The translations under genes were made by a program, and so were the position numbers. From positions 186,001 through 250,000 of the forward strand of contig JAUHJS010000005.1 of NCBI GenBank assembly GCA_030412945.1: a stretch of DNA of 64,000 bases, in the 5' to 3' direction. This stretch comes from Shiella aurantiaca (GTDB lineage: Bacteria > Bacteroidota > Bacteroidia > Cytophagales > Cyclobacteriaceae). Shown here one piece after another: positions 17,394 to 27,509 of the stretch. Each line of letters opens with the position of its first letter. Position 1 is the stretch's first letter. The notes under the pieces were generated by a model that did not search any database, was not told the DNA's origin, and worked only from the letters and a program-made list of their open reading frames with translations.

Positions 17394-19079
17394 TCAAAAC
17401 AAGCCCACTACTTTTCCATCCGCATCAATATCAATGCTTTCGGCAGCGGGAATGGCCCCCAAGCCAGGCATGGTCATCATTTTGCCTACCAGAGGATAAA
17501 TAAATCCGGCTCCTGCCGATATTTTAATATCCGAAATGGTGATGTTAAAGCCTTGGGGAGCGCCTAATTTGCTCGGGTCATCAGAGAGGGAAAGGTGGGT
17601 TTTAGCCATGCAAATAGGCAAATGACCAAAACCGTCTTCTTCCAATTGCTTAATTTTTTTCTTTACCCCCGTGCCCAGCACAATATCATCTGCTCCATAT
17701 ACCTTCTGAGAAATCTTGCGCATTTTCTCTTCTATGCTTTCCTCCAAGTCGTACATGAACTGCGGTTTAGGATTAGGATTGGCCGTGGCAGCTGCATCTA
17801 CCAATCTCGCCAAACCGGCTACACCCTTGCCTCCATCGGCTACCCCATCCGATACAGCAAAACCGTAGGCTCCGCTAGTTTTCACAAAGCCTTCCAGTTC
17901 CTGAATCTCGGCTTCGGTATCGGTTGGGAATTTATTGAGGGCCACCACCACAGGTACACCAAAAGCTTGTATGTTTTCCAAATGCTTTTTCAGATTGGCA
18001 AAGCCACGCACCATAGCGGCCACATTCTCCTTTTTCAGATTTTCTTTATCATAAGGCTCACCACCATGCATTTTTAGCGCTTTTACAGTTGTTACTAACA
18101 CAGCAGCATTGGGAAACAGCCCCGATTGGCGGCATTTGATGTCGAAGAACTTTTCTCCGCCTAGGTCGCTACCAAATCCGGCTTCGGTAACCACATAATC
18201 GGCTAGGTGGAGGGCCAATTTATCACCCACGATGCTGCTACATCCATGGGCAATGTTGCCAAAAGGCCCCGCATGCATAATACAAGGCTGACCTTCGTAG
18301 GTTTGTACCAGATTGGGTTTGATGGCCTGCTTCATAATGGTAGCCATTGCGCCTTCTGCTTTTATGTCTTTTATCCGAATAGGCTTCCCATCCGAATCGC
18401 GGCCAAGCACCACCTCGCCCATGCGCATTTTCAAATCTTGAAGGTCGGAGGCCAAAGCCAATATGGCCATGATTTCCGAAGCCGCTGTAATATCAAAACC
18501 CGTAGCACGCGAAACGCCATTTTCCTGACCCAGCCCTATCACGATTTCGCGCAGCGAGCGGTCGTTCATATCCATAGCCCTACGAAACTGTATGCTTGAC
18601 ACATTGAAAAGCGGCTTCTTGCGTCTGTAGATGTGGTTATCGAGCATGGCAGCGGCCAAGTTGTGGGCCGATTCCACGCGAGAAAAATCTCCGGTAAATC
18701 CCAGATTGATCTCCTCCATGGGCAGCACTTGCGAATATCCGGCTCCGGCAGCTCCGCCCTTTACGCCAAACACTGGCCCTAAAGAAGGTTGGCGCAAGGT
18801 TACAATAGCCTTTTTACCCAAATACGCCAAACCTTGGGTCAGGCCGATGCTGGTGGTCGTCTTGCCTTCTCCGGCAGGGGTAGGGCTAGTGGCAGTCACT
18901 AAAATATACTTACCGCGTGGCCTCTTGTGTATTTCCTTTTCCCGCTCAGGACTTAGGGCAATTTTGGCCATGTACTTGCCAAACTGTTCCAAGTCATCGG
19001 GATGGAGACCGAGGGATTGAGCGATTTGCTGAATAGGTTTGAGGGAAGCTTCTTGGGCGATTTCAAGACTAGAGCGCAT
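17394..19079 (-). CDS. fhs: Formate--tetrahydrofolate ligase
   Basis: ATP-dependent synthesis of 10-formyl-tetrahydrofolate from formate and THF, feeding one-carbon units into purine and formyl-Met pathways. 561 residues, the usual length (about 555-560). The P-loop is seen as SPTPAGEGKTTTSIGL near residue 65, and the region PSLGPVFGVKGGAAGAGYSQ is the conserved folate-side segment. It also has the family signatures HAGPFGNIAHGCSS and VVTEAGFGSDLGGEKF. It stands alone between the ECF cassette and murF-alr. GC content returns to the window norm here. Confidence 0.97.
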   Translation of the reverse strand: MRSSLEIAQEASLKPIQQIAQSLGLHPDDLEQFGKYMAKIALSPEREKEIHKRPRGKYILVTATSPTPAGEGKTTTSIGLTQGLAYLGKKAIVTLRQPSLGPVFGVKGGAAGAGYSQVLPMEEINLGFTGDFSRVESAHNLAAAMLDNHIYRRKKPLFNVSSIQFRRAMDMNDRSLREIVIGLGQENGVSRATGFDITAASEIMAILALASDLQDLKMRMGEVVLGRDSDGKPIRIKDIKAEGAMATIMKQAIKPNLVQTYEGQPCIMHAGPFGNIAHGCSSIVGDKLALHLADYVVTEAGFGSDLGGEKFFDIKCRQSGLFPNAAVLVTTVKALKMHGGEPYDKENLKKENVAAMVRGFANLKKHLENIQAFGVPVVVALNKFPTDTEAEIQELEGFVKTSGAYGFAVSDGVADGGKGVAGLARLVDAAATANPNPKPQFMYDLEESIEEKMRKISQKVYGADDIVLGTGVKKKIKQLEEDGFGHLPICMAKTHLSLSDDPSKLGAPQGFNITISDIKISAGAGFIYPLVGKMMTMPGLGAIPAAESIDIDADGKVVGLF

Positions 19080-19144
19080 AGTGTATCGGATTTATACACT
19101 AAATCTACACTTTTTATTAATACCAAGGAGGGAAAAAGCAGGGT

Positions 19145-21598
19145 CTATTCGGTGTAGAAAACCCGCTTTACGCGTTCGCTTACATTGGTGAGGATTTCAT
19201 ACGGAATGGTGCCAATGGATTGGGCCATATCGGCCACGGAGTATTGTTCTCCAAAGATAATCACCTCATCACCCACCTGTGCCTCGATATCGGTAATATC
19301 TACCATAGTCATGTCCATGCACACATTGCCGATCACAGGAGCCAGCTTTCCATTAATCACCACCTTGCCCACGCCATTGCTAAAGCCTCTGTCGAAGCCA
19401 TCGGCATAGCCAATGCCAATCGTGGCCGAACGGGTAGGCCGTGCGGCTTTCCAGGTGCGACTATAGCCTACCGTTTCGCCTTCGGCAATGGTTTTTATTT
19501 GAGAAATGGTGGTTTTCAGGCGGCTGATGGACTGCAAAGAGCCTTCCGCCAGTCCGCTTACCTCCACGCCATAGAGGCCAATTCCTAATCGAACCATATC
19601 GAAATGGTATTCAGGAAAGCGCAGAATGCCGGGTGAGTTCAACACATGGCGCAGCGGCTTATTGGGCAATACAGCCGTGAGCGAGGCATACATATTCTCA
19701 TATTCCATCACCTGGGCATGGGAGAACCCATTATGAACGGCCTCATCGGAACCCGCCAGATGGGTAAAGATGCTTTTCACCCGTATTCCTTGGGTATTGA
19801 GCAATATTTCGCAAAGCGCATCCATTTGCTCTTCTTCAAAGCCTAGGCGCTTCATGCCTGTATCTAGCTTAAGGTGGATGCCAATCTCCTGACTCGGGCT
19901 CAATTGATACACAATGCTTTGCAAAATCTCTAAACTATACACTTCCGGTTCAAGATTGAAGCGCAGCAATTTATCGATACTCTCAGGCGAGGGATTCATC
20001 ACCATAATGGGCAGGTGAATACCATTTTGCCGCAAGGCTACGCCCTCATCGGGATAGGCCACGGCCAAATAATCTACTTTATGAAACTGCAAAAGATTGG
20101 CGATTTCATGGCTTCCGCTACCATAGGCAAAGGCTTTGACCATCACCATCAGGCGGGTATTGGGCGCTAATTGCGCGCGGTAGAAATTCAGGTTGTGGGT
20201 AAGCGCATCGAGGTTGATTTCGAGTACCGTTCCGTGGATTTTCTCTTGTAAGCGATTGGCAATGCGCTCGAAACCAAAAGCTCGTGCCCCTTTAATCAAC
20301 ACGAGTTCGTTCTTGAACTTGTCGGAAAGGTCGGAAGCTAAAAATTGTTCTGTACTGGCATAAAACTCAGCCGGAATCGAAAAAAGTGCCTTTTCTTTTT
20401 CAATTTCCGGCCCTATCCCTATCAGTCGGTCGATATGTTTTTGCTTGAGCAAGATGGCCACTTGGGCGTACAACTGCTCGCGCACCAAGCCCGATTGGAG
20501 AATGTCGGACAAGATGAGGGTTTTCTTTTCGCGCTGCTTTTGCTGCGCCAGAAAATCGAGAGCGATTTCCAAACCTGCCAAGTCATTGTTATAGGTATCG
20601 TTGATCAGGTAGGTGCCGTTCACGCCTTGCTTCAACTCTAAGCGCATACTTACCGGCTCTAGCCTTAGCACCGTTTGCTGCAAAAGCGAAGAGGCCACGC
20701 CCATCACCAGCAGGCAGGCAACTACGTGCATGGCATTTTCTACCGAGGCGGCATCGGTGTAGGGAATACGGAGGGAAAACTCCTCCCATTTATACGAAAT
20801 ATTGAGCAAAGTAAAGCCCTCGCGCTCTATGCGTTTATAAATATGCACCGTAGCTTCACGGTTTTTGAAAGACCACGCCACGCGGGAGTTGGACGGAATA
20901 TGCAGGTTCATCAGCTCATCCACATCCTCATGATCGGAGCAGTAAATCACCGACTTACAATTATGAAAAAGCTTGATTTTCTCTTCTATCTTTTGCTGGC
21001 GCGAAAGAAAGTTTTCATCGTGGGCACTACCGATATTGGTAAATATCCCGATACTGGGATTGATCACCGCTTCCAAATTTTTCATTTCCCCGGGCTTAGA
21101 AATACCCGCTTCAAAAATCCCTATTTGGTCGGTTTCGCTCATTTGCCATACCGAAAGCGGCACGCCTATTTGCGAATTATAACTTTTGGGACTGCGTACT
21201 ACCTGATAAAAACTTCCAAGGGCCTTGGCCAGCCATTCTTTGACTATAGTTTTCCCATTACTCCCCGTAATACCAATTACCGGATAGCGGAAGCGTTCGC
21301 GGTGTTCGGTGGCAATTTGCTGAAGGGCTTCTATGCTGCTGTTTACTTCCAGCACGTAGGCGTCATCGGGAAGGAAATCGATATAATCTTCCACCACAAA
21401 AAGGCGAACCCCTTGGCGGTAGATATCTTCCAGAAAGGCATGCCCATCGTGATGTTCCCCCTTAATCGCAAAAAAAACGGCACCCGAAGCCACAATCACC
21501 TTTCTGCTGTCGGTTAACAGATGGGTGATTTCTGGGTCGGAAGCCCCCTTTTGTAACCAGTGGCCTTGCGTGATTTTTTTTAGTTGGGAAAACTTCAA
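19145..21598 (-). CDS. murF-alr: Bifunctional MurF (UDP-MurNAc-tripeptide:D-Ala-D-Ala ligase) / alanine racemase
   Basis: An 817-residue fusion that both makes D-alanine and attaches D-Ala-D-Ala to the UDP-MurNAc-tripeptide. The MurF half (about 1-450) has the Mur N-domain (TDSRKVIVASGAVFFAIKGE), the ATP loop VIGITGSNGKTIVKEWL near residue 110, and the C-domain region INDTYNNDLAGLEIALDFL. The racemase half (about 455-817) starts LEINLDALTHNLNFYRAQL, with the PLP lysine in MVMVKAFAYGSG and catalytic regions IGIGYADGFDRGF and GNVCMDMTMVDIT, which are canonical. This fusion is characteristic of Bacteroidota. A second, more divergent racemase lies at 7269-8420, so the strain carries at least two. 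Confidence 0.96.
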   Translation of the reverse strand: MKFSQLKKITQGHWLQKGASDPEITHLLTDSRKVIVASGAVFFAIKGEHHDGHAFLEDIYRQGVRLFVVEDYIDFLPDDAYVLEVNSSIEALQQIATEHRERFRYPVIGITGSNGKTIVKEWLAKALGSFYQVVRSPKSYNSQIGVPLSVWQMSETDQIGIFEAGISKPGEMKNLEAVINPSIGIFTNIGSAHDENFLSRQQKIEEKIKLFHNCKSVIYCSDHEDVDELMNLHIPSNSRVAWSFKNREATVHIYKRIEREGFTLLNISYKWEEFSLRIPYTDAASVENAMHVVACLLVMGVASSLLQQTVLRLEPVSMRLELKQGVNGTYLINDTYNNDLAGLEIALDFLAQQKQREKKTLILSDILQSGLVREQLYAQVAILLKQKHIDRLIGIGPEIEKEKALFSIPAEFYASTEQFLASDLSDKFKNELVLIKGARAFGFERIANRLQEKIHGTVLEINLDALTHNLNFYRAQLAPNTRLMVMVKAFAYGSGSHEIANLLQFHKVDYLAVAYPDEGVALRQNGIHLPIMVMNPSPESIDKLLRFNLEPEVYSLEILQSIVYQLSPSQEIGIHLKLDTGMKRLGFEEEQMDALCEILLNTQGIRVKSIFTHLAGSDEAVHNGFSHAQVMEYENMYASLTAVLPNKPLRHVLNSPGILRFPEYHFDMVRLGIGLYGVEVSGLAEGSLQSISRLKTTISQIKTIAEGETVGYSRTWKAARPTRSATIGIGYADGFDRGFSNGVGKVVINGKLAPVIGNVCMDMTMVDITDIEAQVGDEVIIFGEQYSVADMAQSIGTIPYEILTNVSERVKRVFYTE

Positions 21599-21666
21599 TT
21601 GGGAATACTAGGGTTTATTGCCTGATAATGTGATCAAAGCATTAACCACAAAAATACATAGCTTTT

Positions 21667-23505
21667 TTAATTTGCCGCCTCTTGCGATTGATTAATGTTG
21701 GTAAAGGGCAGCGTAACTGTGAAAATACTTCCCTTGGCCGGAGTACTCATAAGCCGCACCAATCCGCCCAGGCGTTCTACAGCGCGCTTTAAAATGTAAA
21801 GACCTAATCCCGTACCGTTAGACTGCTCACTGGCCCTGAAGAACATCTCAAATATTTTCTCCTGATGCTCAGTGGGTATGCCATGCCCATTATCTTCCAC
21901 GATGATTTCTAAAAATCCCTTTTGCTCTTTTACCACTACCCGTACAATCATTTCCTCTTTGCCGGGGTCACAGTATTTGATGGCATTTTCAATCAGGTTT
22001 TGCAAAATGGTATTTACTATGGCCCACTCGGCATAATAATGTAGGCCTTCACTTACTTCTACCTCCACCTGAATCTCCGTAAAGTGAGGCAAATAACTGT
22101 ACGATTGCAGGCACTCATTGATAAGTACCTCAAACTGAATCAGCTGCTTGTTTTCCTTCCCGTGCCCCATACGCGTGAGATTAATCAGCTCCATTACGAT
22201 GGTATTGATGCGCACAATCTGCGCTTGGTACATATCAAAATATTGCTGGGCGGTAGGGTCACTTACATCCTTTTTCACCAAATTATTCAAGCCCATCAGT
22301 GAAGATATCGGGCCTTTCAGGTCGTGCGATACCCGATAAAAGAAGGAGTCGAGTTCGATATTTTTATTTTCAATAATCAAGGCCTTCTCGCGCTGAATCT
22401 TAGCTTCCAGCTCTAGTGATTCTATCTTGGCCAGCGACTCATAGCTTTTGATTACGTGGTAGGTATGAAAATTCATCACCGCTTCTTTGCTACTGATGTA
22501 TTCTTCTAAATACAAAAGCGCTTCTTCTTGCCGGCCTTCTAACTTGGCAATATGGTAGAGATTATGATAGGCTTTAATGCAAATAATGCTGATGTTATAG
22601 GCTTTGGAAACCTCCAACGCCATTTGCAAGTATTTTTTGGCTTCACTGTATTCCTTTTTCTCTTTATATAGAAGGCCGAGCTTATGGGTAGTCATGGCTT
22701 CGCCCAATCGTTCGCCCACGGTTTGATGGATTTCGAGTGCCGCCAAATAATCGCTCAGGGCTTCTTCAAAAAAACCTTGCTTGCTCAGGATTTTCCCACG
22801 CCCATAGAGCGCAAAAGCGAGCCCGCGCACATCATTGGTTTTGCGCTTCAGTTCAATACTTTTTTCAATCAAGCTCATGGCGAGTTCCACCTTTCCTTGA
22901 TTGAGGTAGATTCCGGAAAGCGGGTTGTAGGCGTTGGATTCTAAGTTGAGGTCCTTGGCAAAGCGGCTAGCCGTAATGGAACGCTCATAGGCGCCAATGG
23001 CATTGGGCACATCGCCAAAATACTCATAAATGGTGCCCATGGATTTGAGCACGCGGGCTTCGTTGTGGTAATCGTTGAGGGTGCGGTACAGGTCTAGGCA
23101 TTCGAGCAGGTAGCGCAAGCCTTCATGAAAATTGTCCGATTTATAATATACACTGGCAATATTATACTTGGCATTGGCAATACCACGGGTATCGTTCATA
23201 GCCTCAAAATAATTGAGCGCTGCATTACTCAAACTGATGGCACGAGCATACTCTCCCTTAATCATTAGGAACAAACCCAGCTGATTGAGTGCACGGGCAT
23301 AGAGGCCTTGCCAGTTTTCGCGTTCCGCTATGTCGCGCGCTTGCTCGGCCAGCTGAATGCTCATAGCCAAATCGTTCACCCTTAGGGTGTAGGCGTTATC
23401 TAATTTTGCCTGAAGCTCGCGGTATAGGGGTGTATTTTCCAACTTACAATCAAAAAGGCAAAATAATGAAATAAAATCATTAATAAGTGAAACCAACACA
23501 AGCAA
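21667..23505 (-). CDS. TPR-repeat sensor histidine kinase
   Basis: A soluble kinase of up to 612 residues. The N-terminal half is a TPR solenoid of about seven repeats (for example AKYNIASVYYKSDNFHEGLR, AYNPLSGIYLNQGKVELAMS, TTHKLGLLYKEKKEYSEAKK). A coiled coil (residues 345-380) leads to the DHp motif FYRVSHDLKGPISSLM with His394. The ATPase domain has the N box LIENAIKYCDPG, the G1 box EDNGHGIPTEH and the G2 box NGTGLGLYILKRAVERLGG. The start is uncertain. The ATG at 23505 gives a hydrophobic, AT-rich lead, whereas a TTG just before the segment ENTPLYRELQAKL (about 23445) would start directly at the TPR region. Sensing through protein-protein contacts of the TPRs is inferred. Confidence 0.88.
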   Translation of the reverse strand: MLVLVSLINDFISLFCLFDCKLENTPLYRELQAKLDNAYTLRVNDLAMSIQLAEQARDIAERENWQGLYARALNQLGLFLMIKGEYARAISLSNAALNYFEAMNDTRGIANAKYNIASVYYKSDNFHEGLRYLLECLDLYRTLNDYHNEARVLKSMGTIYEYFGDVPNAIGAYERSITASRFAKDLNLESNAYNPLSGIYLNQGKVELAMSLIEKSIELKRKTNDVRGLAFALYGRGKILSKQGFFEEALSDYLAALEIHQTVGERLGEAMTTHKLGLLYKEKKEYSEAKKYLQMALEVSKAYNISIICIKAYHNLYHIAKLEGRQEEALLYLEEYISSKEAVMNFHTYHVIKSYESLAKIESLELEAKIQREKALIIENKNIELDSFFYRVSHDLKGPISSLMGLNNLVKKDVSDPTAQQYFDMYQAQIVRINTIVMELINLTRMGHGKENKQLIQFEVLINECLQSYSYLPHFTEIQVEVEVSEGLHYYAEWAIVNTILQNLIENAIKYCDPGKEEMIVRVVVKEQKGFLEIIVEDNGHGIPTEHQEKIFEMFFRASEQSNGTGLGLYILKRAVERLGGLVRLMSTPAKGSIFTVTLPFTNINQSQEAAN

Positions 23506-23644
23506 ATAGTAAAAAGCCGAAAGAATTGGATAAATTCTCCCTACCTACAATTCGGTATTTTTTCCCTGTTGATTGCATCGCACGGTCTTTCTTTAGCATT
23601 ACAACTCTTTATTCCGTATTTTTCACCTGATAATCCCCACTATC

Positions 23645-26600
23645 ATGAAACACCTAGCAAGCAAATGTGCTTTGTTCTTCAGCTTTTTGTTGATAGGCCT
23701 ACCTATAGCAAAGGCGCAAACCTGGCAAGAACTGTACGACCAAGCACAAACATTTTATCAGGAGGGAGACTACACGTCCTCCTATCAAAAGGCCATTGAG
23801 GCCTTGGACAAAGCCCAAGGAAATGAGTTTGCCAAGCCTCGCGCTTTCACGCTTCAATTGGTTACCACGGCTGGATTAGATGCCGAAGCCTACGCGGTAG
23901 TAAGACAGTATGCTCCGCTAGAGATTGCCGCCTTTCAAAATCTGAAAGAAGAAAATGAGGAAGCACTGTATCAAGCCTATCTGAAAGAAATCAATGCGTA
24001 TTTATACAATGGATTGAGCGAGGGGCTGGAGGCGAAATTTCAATCTTTGGTACAATTTTCCTTAGCCCAATGGGGCGATGCCCACGCCCTTACCTTGGGC
24101 ACGCAACTGCAGTACGGAGAATTTCTTTCTTCCTTAGGCCAAGCCGATAAAGCCATTGAAGTGCTGGCTCCGACACTACCCAAAGCGAAAAGCCTGCCTG
24201 AACTATCGGAAGATTATTTTTACAATAGCTATGCCTTAGGGGCTTCTTATTACGCTACTAAAGACAAAGAGAAAGCCATTAGCACCTTGGAGCAATTCCT
24301 AAAAATGGCCGAGCTTAACAACATGCAAAGCTCCGAGGAATACAAGCAAAGCCAACGCATGGTAGCCGAACTGAAGAGTGAAGATGCTACCGCAGAAGAG
24401 AAATTGGCTTTGGCCAAAAACCTCGATGCGAAAGACCAAGCAAAGGAATTTTTGGAAACCGCCTTGTTGATGGAAAAAAACGGAGAATATCTGAAAGCAC
24501 TAGAGATGATGACTATGGCCGAATCCATGCTCAATTCCGATACAGCAGCCTCTGCGAGCTTATTGCATTTCTCACTCTATTTCAATCAGGCACGTTTACT
24601 CACCCAAGTTGGACATTGGCAAGAGGCCGATAAAGCCTTGAACACTGCCCAAGCCTACGCACAGAAAGTAGCAGATGAGCAAGCCCAAGAGTGGCTATAT
24701 TTGTATACCCTATGGGGCACTTGGGCTTCCCAAAAAGAAGATGCCGCTCTGGCCGAGAATCAATTTGCTAAAGCACATACCTACTTGGCCAATGCCAATC
24801 AATCAGCCACGTATTATTATTTCAATGAGCGGATGCTTGCTTTCTTTGGGCAACATCAGCTGAAAAAAGCTTCTCAGTTTCTCCTCGATAATGAAACCAC
24901 GATAGCCGCCAAACTTAGTTTGGAGCAGCGCGCCAAGATGGGCTTTTATCAAGCCGATATTGCTATGGAACTCGGGAATATGGAACTGGCTCAAAAAACC
25001 ATAGAAAAATATCAAGCCCTGTTAGCGAAGGAAATCACGCATTATCGCTACGATTTTTCTTTACTTGCCATCGATCTGAATCTGATGCAAGGGAAATATC
25101 CGCAAGCCCTTGAGCAGGCGGTAAAACTTATTGCCCAAGCCCCCGATGCGCTCGTAAATCAGGAGGCCTACCTACTAAAAGCAAAGGCGGAGGAGAAATT
25201 AGCCCTTTATGCCGATGCGGAGGCCAGCTTTAAAAAAGCCTTGAGTATGAATACCGACAGAAGTGAGGCGATAGACATCATTCAGGAAGCTACCAACAGT
25301 TTGGGCACATTTTATTTATCCTTGGGCAACTACGCAGCCGCAGAGCGCTATTTCACCGAAACATTGGCCAATACACCGGAAAACCTACCTTTTTATACCA
25401 CTTTACAGCAAAACTTAGCCACGGTGTATCAGCTGACCAACCGCTACGATAAGGCTATACCGTTGTTGGAAAAAGTAAAGGCAAATGATAAGGAAACCTT
25501 GGGAAGCTTGCATACCCAGTATGCCATTACCCTACAAAACCTCGCCTCAGCTTATGTAAAAGTGGGCGAGATTAAAAAAGCACAAGCCTTGTATGAAGAA
25601 GCCTTGGCGATTGACGCTCAAGTATATGGAAAAAATCACCTGAGCTATGCCAATAAACTGAGCAACTTGGGTGTGCTCTACCAAGAACAAAATGAGCTAA
25701 ATAAGGCCAGTCAGTTACTGTCTGAAGCCTTGCGCATCCGAAAAGCTCAGCTGGGCAGCCAACACCCCGACTACGCCTTTAGCGTATATAATTTGGCGGT
25801 GCTAAAGCAGCGTATGAAACGTATGGATGAAGCCGCTCCATTGTTTAAAGAAGCGATATCCATTTATCTTTTCCAGATTAATTCCATCTTCCCGGCCCTT
25901 AGCGAGCAGGAAAAGACGGTGTTTTATAACAAAATCAAACCAATCATTACGGCCTATCAAGATTTTGCGGTGGAATATGGCAGCACCCATCCCGAGGTAT
26001 TGGGCGATTTATTTACTTTCCGATTGGCCACCAAGGCACTGCTTATGACATCTACTGCCAAAGTGCGCAGAAGCATTATGGCCAGCACAGACCAAAGCCT
26101 TAAGCAAAACTACCTGAGCTTTATTGCTACCAAAGAGGAATTAGCACAGCTTTACACGCTTAGCCTAAGTGAGTTACAGGATAAGAAGGAATACATTCAG
26201 CAACTGGAAGATAAAGCCAATACCTTAGAGAAAGAACTCTCCAAAAAATCGGTGGCTTTCTCGGCTCAGTTTAGTCAAGAGGCCCCCATTTGGGAAAATA
26301 TCAAAGGCAGCCTTCAAGCCCATGAAGCCGCGGTTGAGCTTATCCGCCTTAAGCTTAACGTAGCGCAAGATACCGTTATTTATGCAGGTCTAGTGGTGGA
26401 TGCCTCTTCTGCTCATCCTACTTTGGTGGTATTGCCCGATGGCAATCGCATGGAGCAGAAGGAGTTTAAATCGTATATCAATAGCATCAAATTCAAACTG
26501 GAAAACCCGCGCGCCTTCGATCGCTATTGGGGACCATTCGATACAAAATTAGCCGGAAAAACCACCATTTATTTATCCACAGACGGCATCTATAACAAAA

Positions 26601-27505
26601 TCAATATTGCCACTTTAATGAATCCCGGCAAAGGCCAATATGTAGTAGACTACCAACAAATCCGCCTTTTGAGCAATTTAAGGGAACTGCTAGAGGCCCC
26701 CGAAGTTCCTTCTAGCACCCAAAATCATGCAGTGCTTATGGGCTACCCCAACTTTGGTGGTGAGCAAGAAGAAAAAAGCATTGACTATGCCGCCATTGTA
26801 CAGAGTGTTTCTCAAGAAAATCCTGACAACTTTGGACTTACCCGTGGTGGGATTTCTCCACTACCAGGCACCAAAACCGAAATTGAGGGCATAAGCACCT
26901 TACTGAAAACTACTCAATGGAAAACGGAAACTTATCTTGCTGAGCAGGCCAATGAAGCGCAGATAAAAAGCACCCACAACCCCGCAGTACTGCACATAGC
27001 TACACACGGTTTCTTTATTGAAAACACCAGCGAAAAAACTGACTGGGTGTACAGCACCGATGTGAAAGATGGAAAAAACAATCCACTGCTTCGCTCGGGC
27101 ATTCTACTCAGCGGTGCGGCCGAATCCATTGCCAAACAATTGCAAAATGAGCCATTACAAGGCCAAGAAGATGGAATCCTTACAGCCTACGAGGCTATGA
27201 ACCTTTCGCTCGACCATACCCAGTTGGTAGTACTTTCCGCCTGCGAAACCGGCTCGGGCGAAGTGTCGAACGGGGAAGGTGTGTACGGCTTGCAGCGTGC
27301 CTTCAAAGTATCGGGCGCCCAAAACGTGCTGATGAGCCTTTGGAAAGTAGACGACAGCGCTACCCAGCAACTGATGAATGCTTTTTATACCAATTGGATG
27401 GCCTCCGGCAATAAACATGAAGCCCTACGCAAGGCACAAATCGACTTACAGCAAAAATACCCCGACCCCTATTACTGGGGCGCTTTTGTAATGATAGGTA
27501 ACTAG
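23645..27505 (+). CDS. Exported TPR-CHAT domain protein (caspase-like peptidase fold)
   Basis: A 1286-residue protein with a Sec signal peptide (ALFFSFLLIGLPIAKAQ, cleavage after about residue 25). Residues about 30-790 are TPR repeats in two blocks. The second block is the tetratricopeptide_12/kinesin-light-chain style with 42-residue periodicity (KAQALYEEALAIDAQVYGKN, KASQLLSEALRIRKAQLGSQ). A coiled coil follows (about 840-890). The C-terminal 330 residues are a CHAT domain with the catalytic pair visible: His1121 in LHIATHGFF and Cys1200 in VVLSACETGSGE. CHAT belongs to the caspase/separase clan; members act as proteases. The signal peptide places this one outside the cytoplasm. The OmpA/PD40 gene starts 5 bases after its stop, so they form an operon. 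Substrate and trigger unknown. Confidence 0.9.
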   Translation: MKHLASKCALFFSFLLIGLPIAKAQTWQELYDQAQTFYQEGDYTSSYQKAIEALDKAQGNEFAKPRAFTLQLVTTAGLDAEAYAVVRQYAPLEIAAFQNLKEENEEALYQAYLKEINAYLYNGLSEGLEAKFQSLVQFSLAQWGDAHALTLGTQLQYGEFLSSLGQADKAIEVLAPTLPKAKSLPELSEDYFYNSYALGASYYATKDKEKAISTLEQFLKMAELNNMQSSEEYKQSQRMVAELKSEDATAEEKLALAKNLDAKDQAKEFLETALLMEKNGEYLKALEMMTMAESMLNSDTAASASLLHFSLYFNQARLLTQVGHWQEADKALNTAQAYAQKVADEQAQEWLYLYTLWGTWASQKEDAALAENQFAKAHTYLANANQSATYYYFNERMLAFFGQHQLKKASQFLLDNETTIAAKLSLEQRAKMGFYQADIAMELGNMELAQKTIEKYQALLAKEITHYRYDFSLLAIDLNLMQGKYPQALEQAVKLIAQAPDALVNQEAYLLKAKAEEKLALYADAEASFKKALSMNTDRSEAIDIIQEATNSLGTFYLSLGNYAAAERYFTETLANTPENLPFYTTLQQNLATVYQLTNRYDKAIPLLEKVKANDKETLGSLHTQYAITLQNLASAYVKVGEIKKAQALYEEALAIDAQVYGKNHLSYANKLSNLGVLYQEQNELNKASQLLSEALRIRKAQLGSQHPDYAFSVYNLAVLKQRMKRMDEAAPLFKEAISIYLFQINSIFPALSEQEKTVFYNKIKPIITAYQDFAVEYGSTHPEVLGDLFTFRLATKALLMTSTAKVRRSIMASTDQSLKQNYLSFIATKEELAQLYTLSLSELQDKKEYIQQLEDKANTLEKELSKKSVAFSAQFSQEAPIWENIKGSLQAHEAAVELIRLKLNVAQDTVIYAGLVVDASSAHPTLVVLPDGNRMEQKEFKSYINSIKFKLENPRAFDRYWGPFDTKLAGKTTIYLSTDGIYNKINIATLMNPGKGQYVVDYQQIRLLSNLRELLEAPEVPSSTQNHAVLMGYPNFGGEQEEKSIDYAAIVQSVSQENPDNFGLTRGGISPLPGTKTEIEGISTLLKTTQWKTETYLAEQANEAQIKSTHNPAVLHIATHGFFIENTSEKTDWVYSTDVKDGKNNPLLRSGILLSGAAESIAKQLQNEPLQGQEDGILTAYEAMNLSLDHTQLVVLSACETGSGEVSNGEGVYGLQRAFKVSGAQNVLMSLWKVDDSATQQLMNAFYTNWMASGNKHEALRKAQIDLQQKYPDPYYWGAFVMIGN

Positions 27506-27509
27506 GACC

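Noticed and set aside
20675-21517. Long opposite-strand ORF inside murF-alr
   Set aside because: A shadow frame of a highly conserved gene; no domain or signal of its own.
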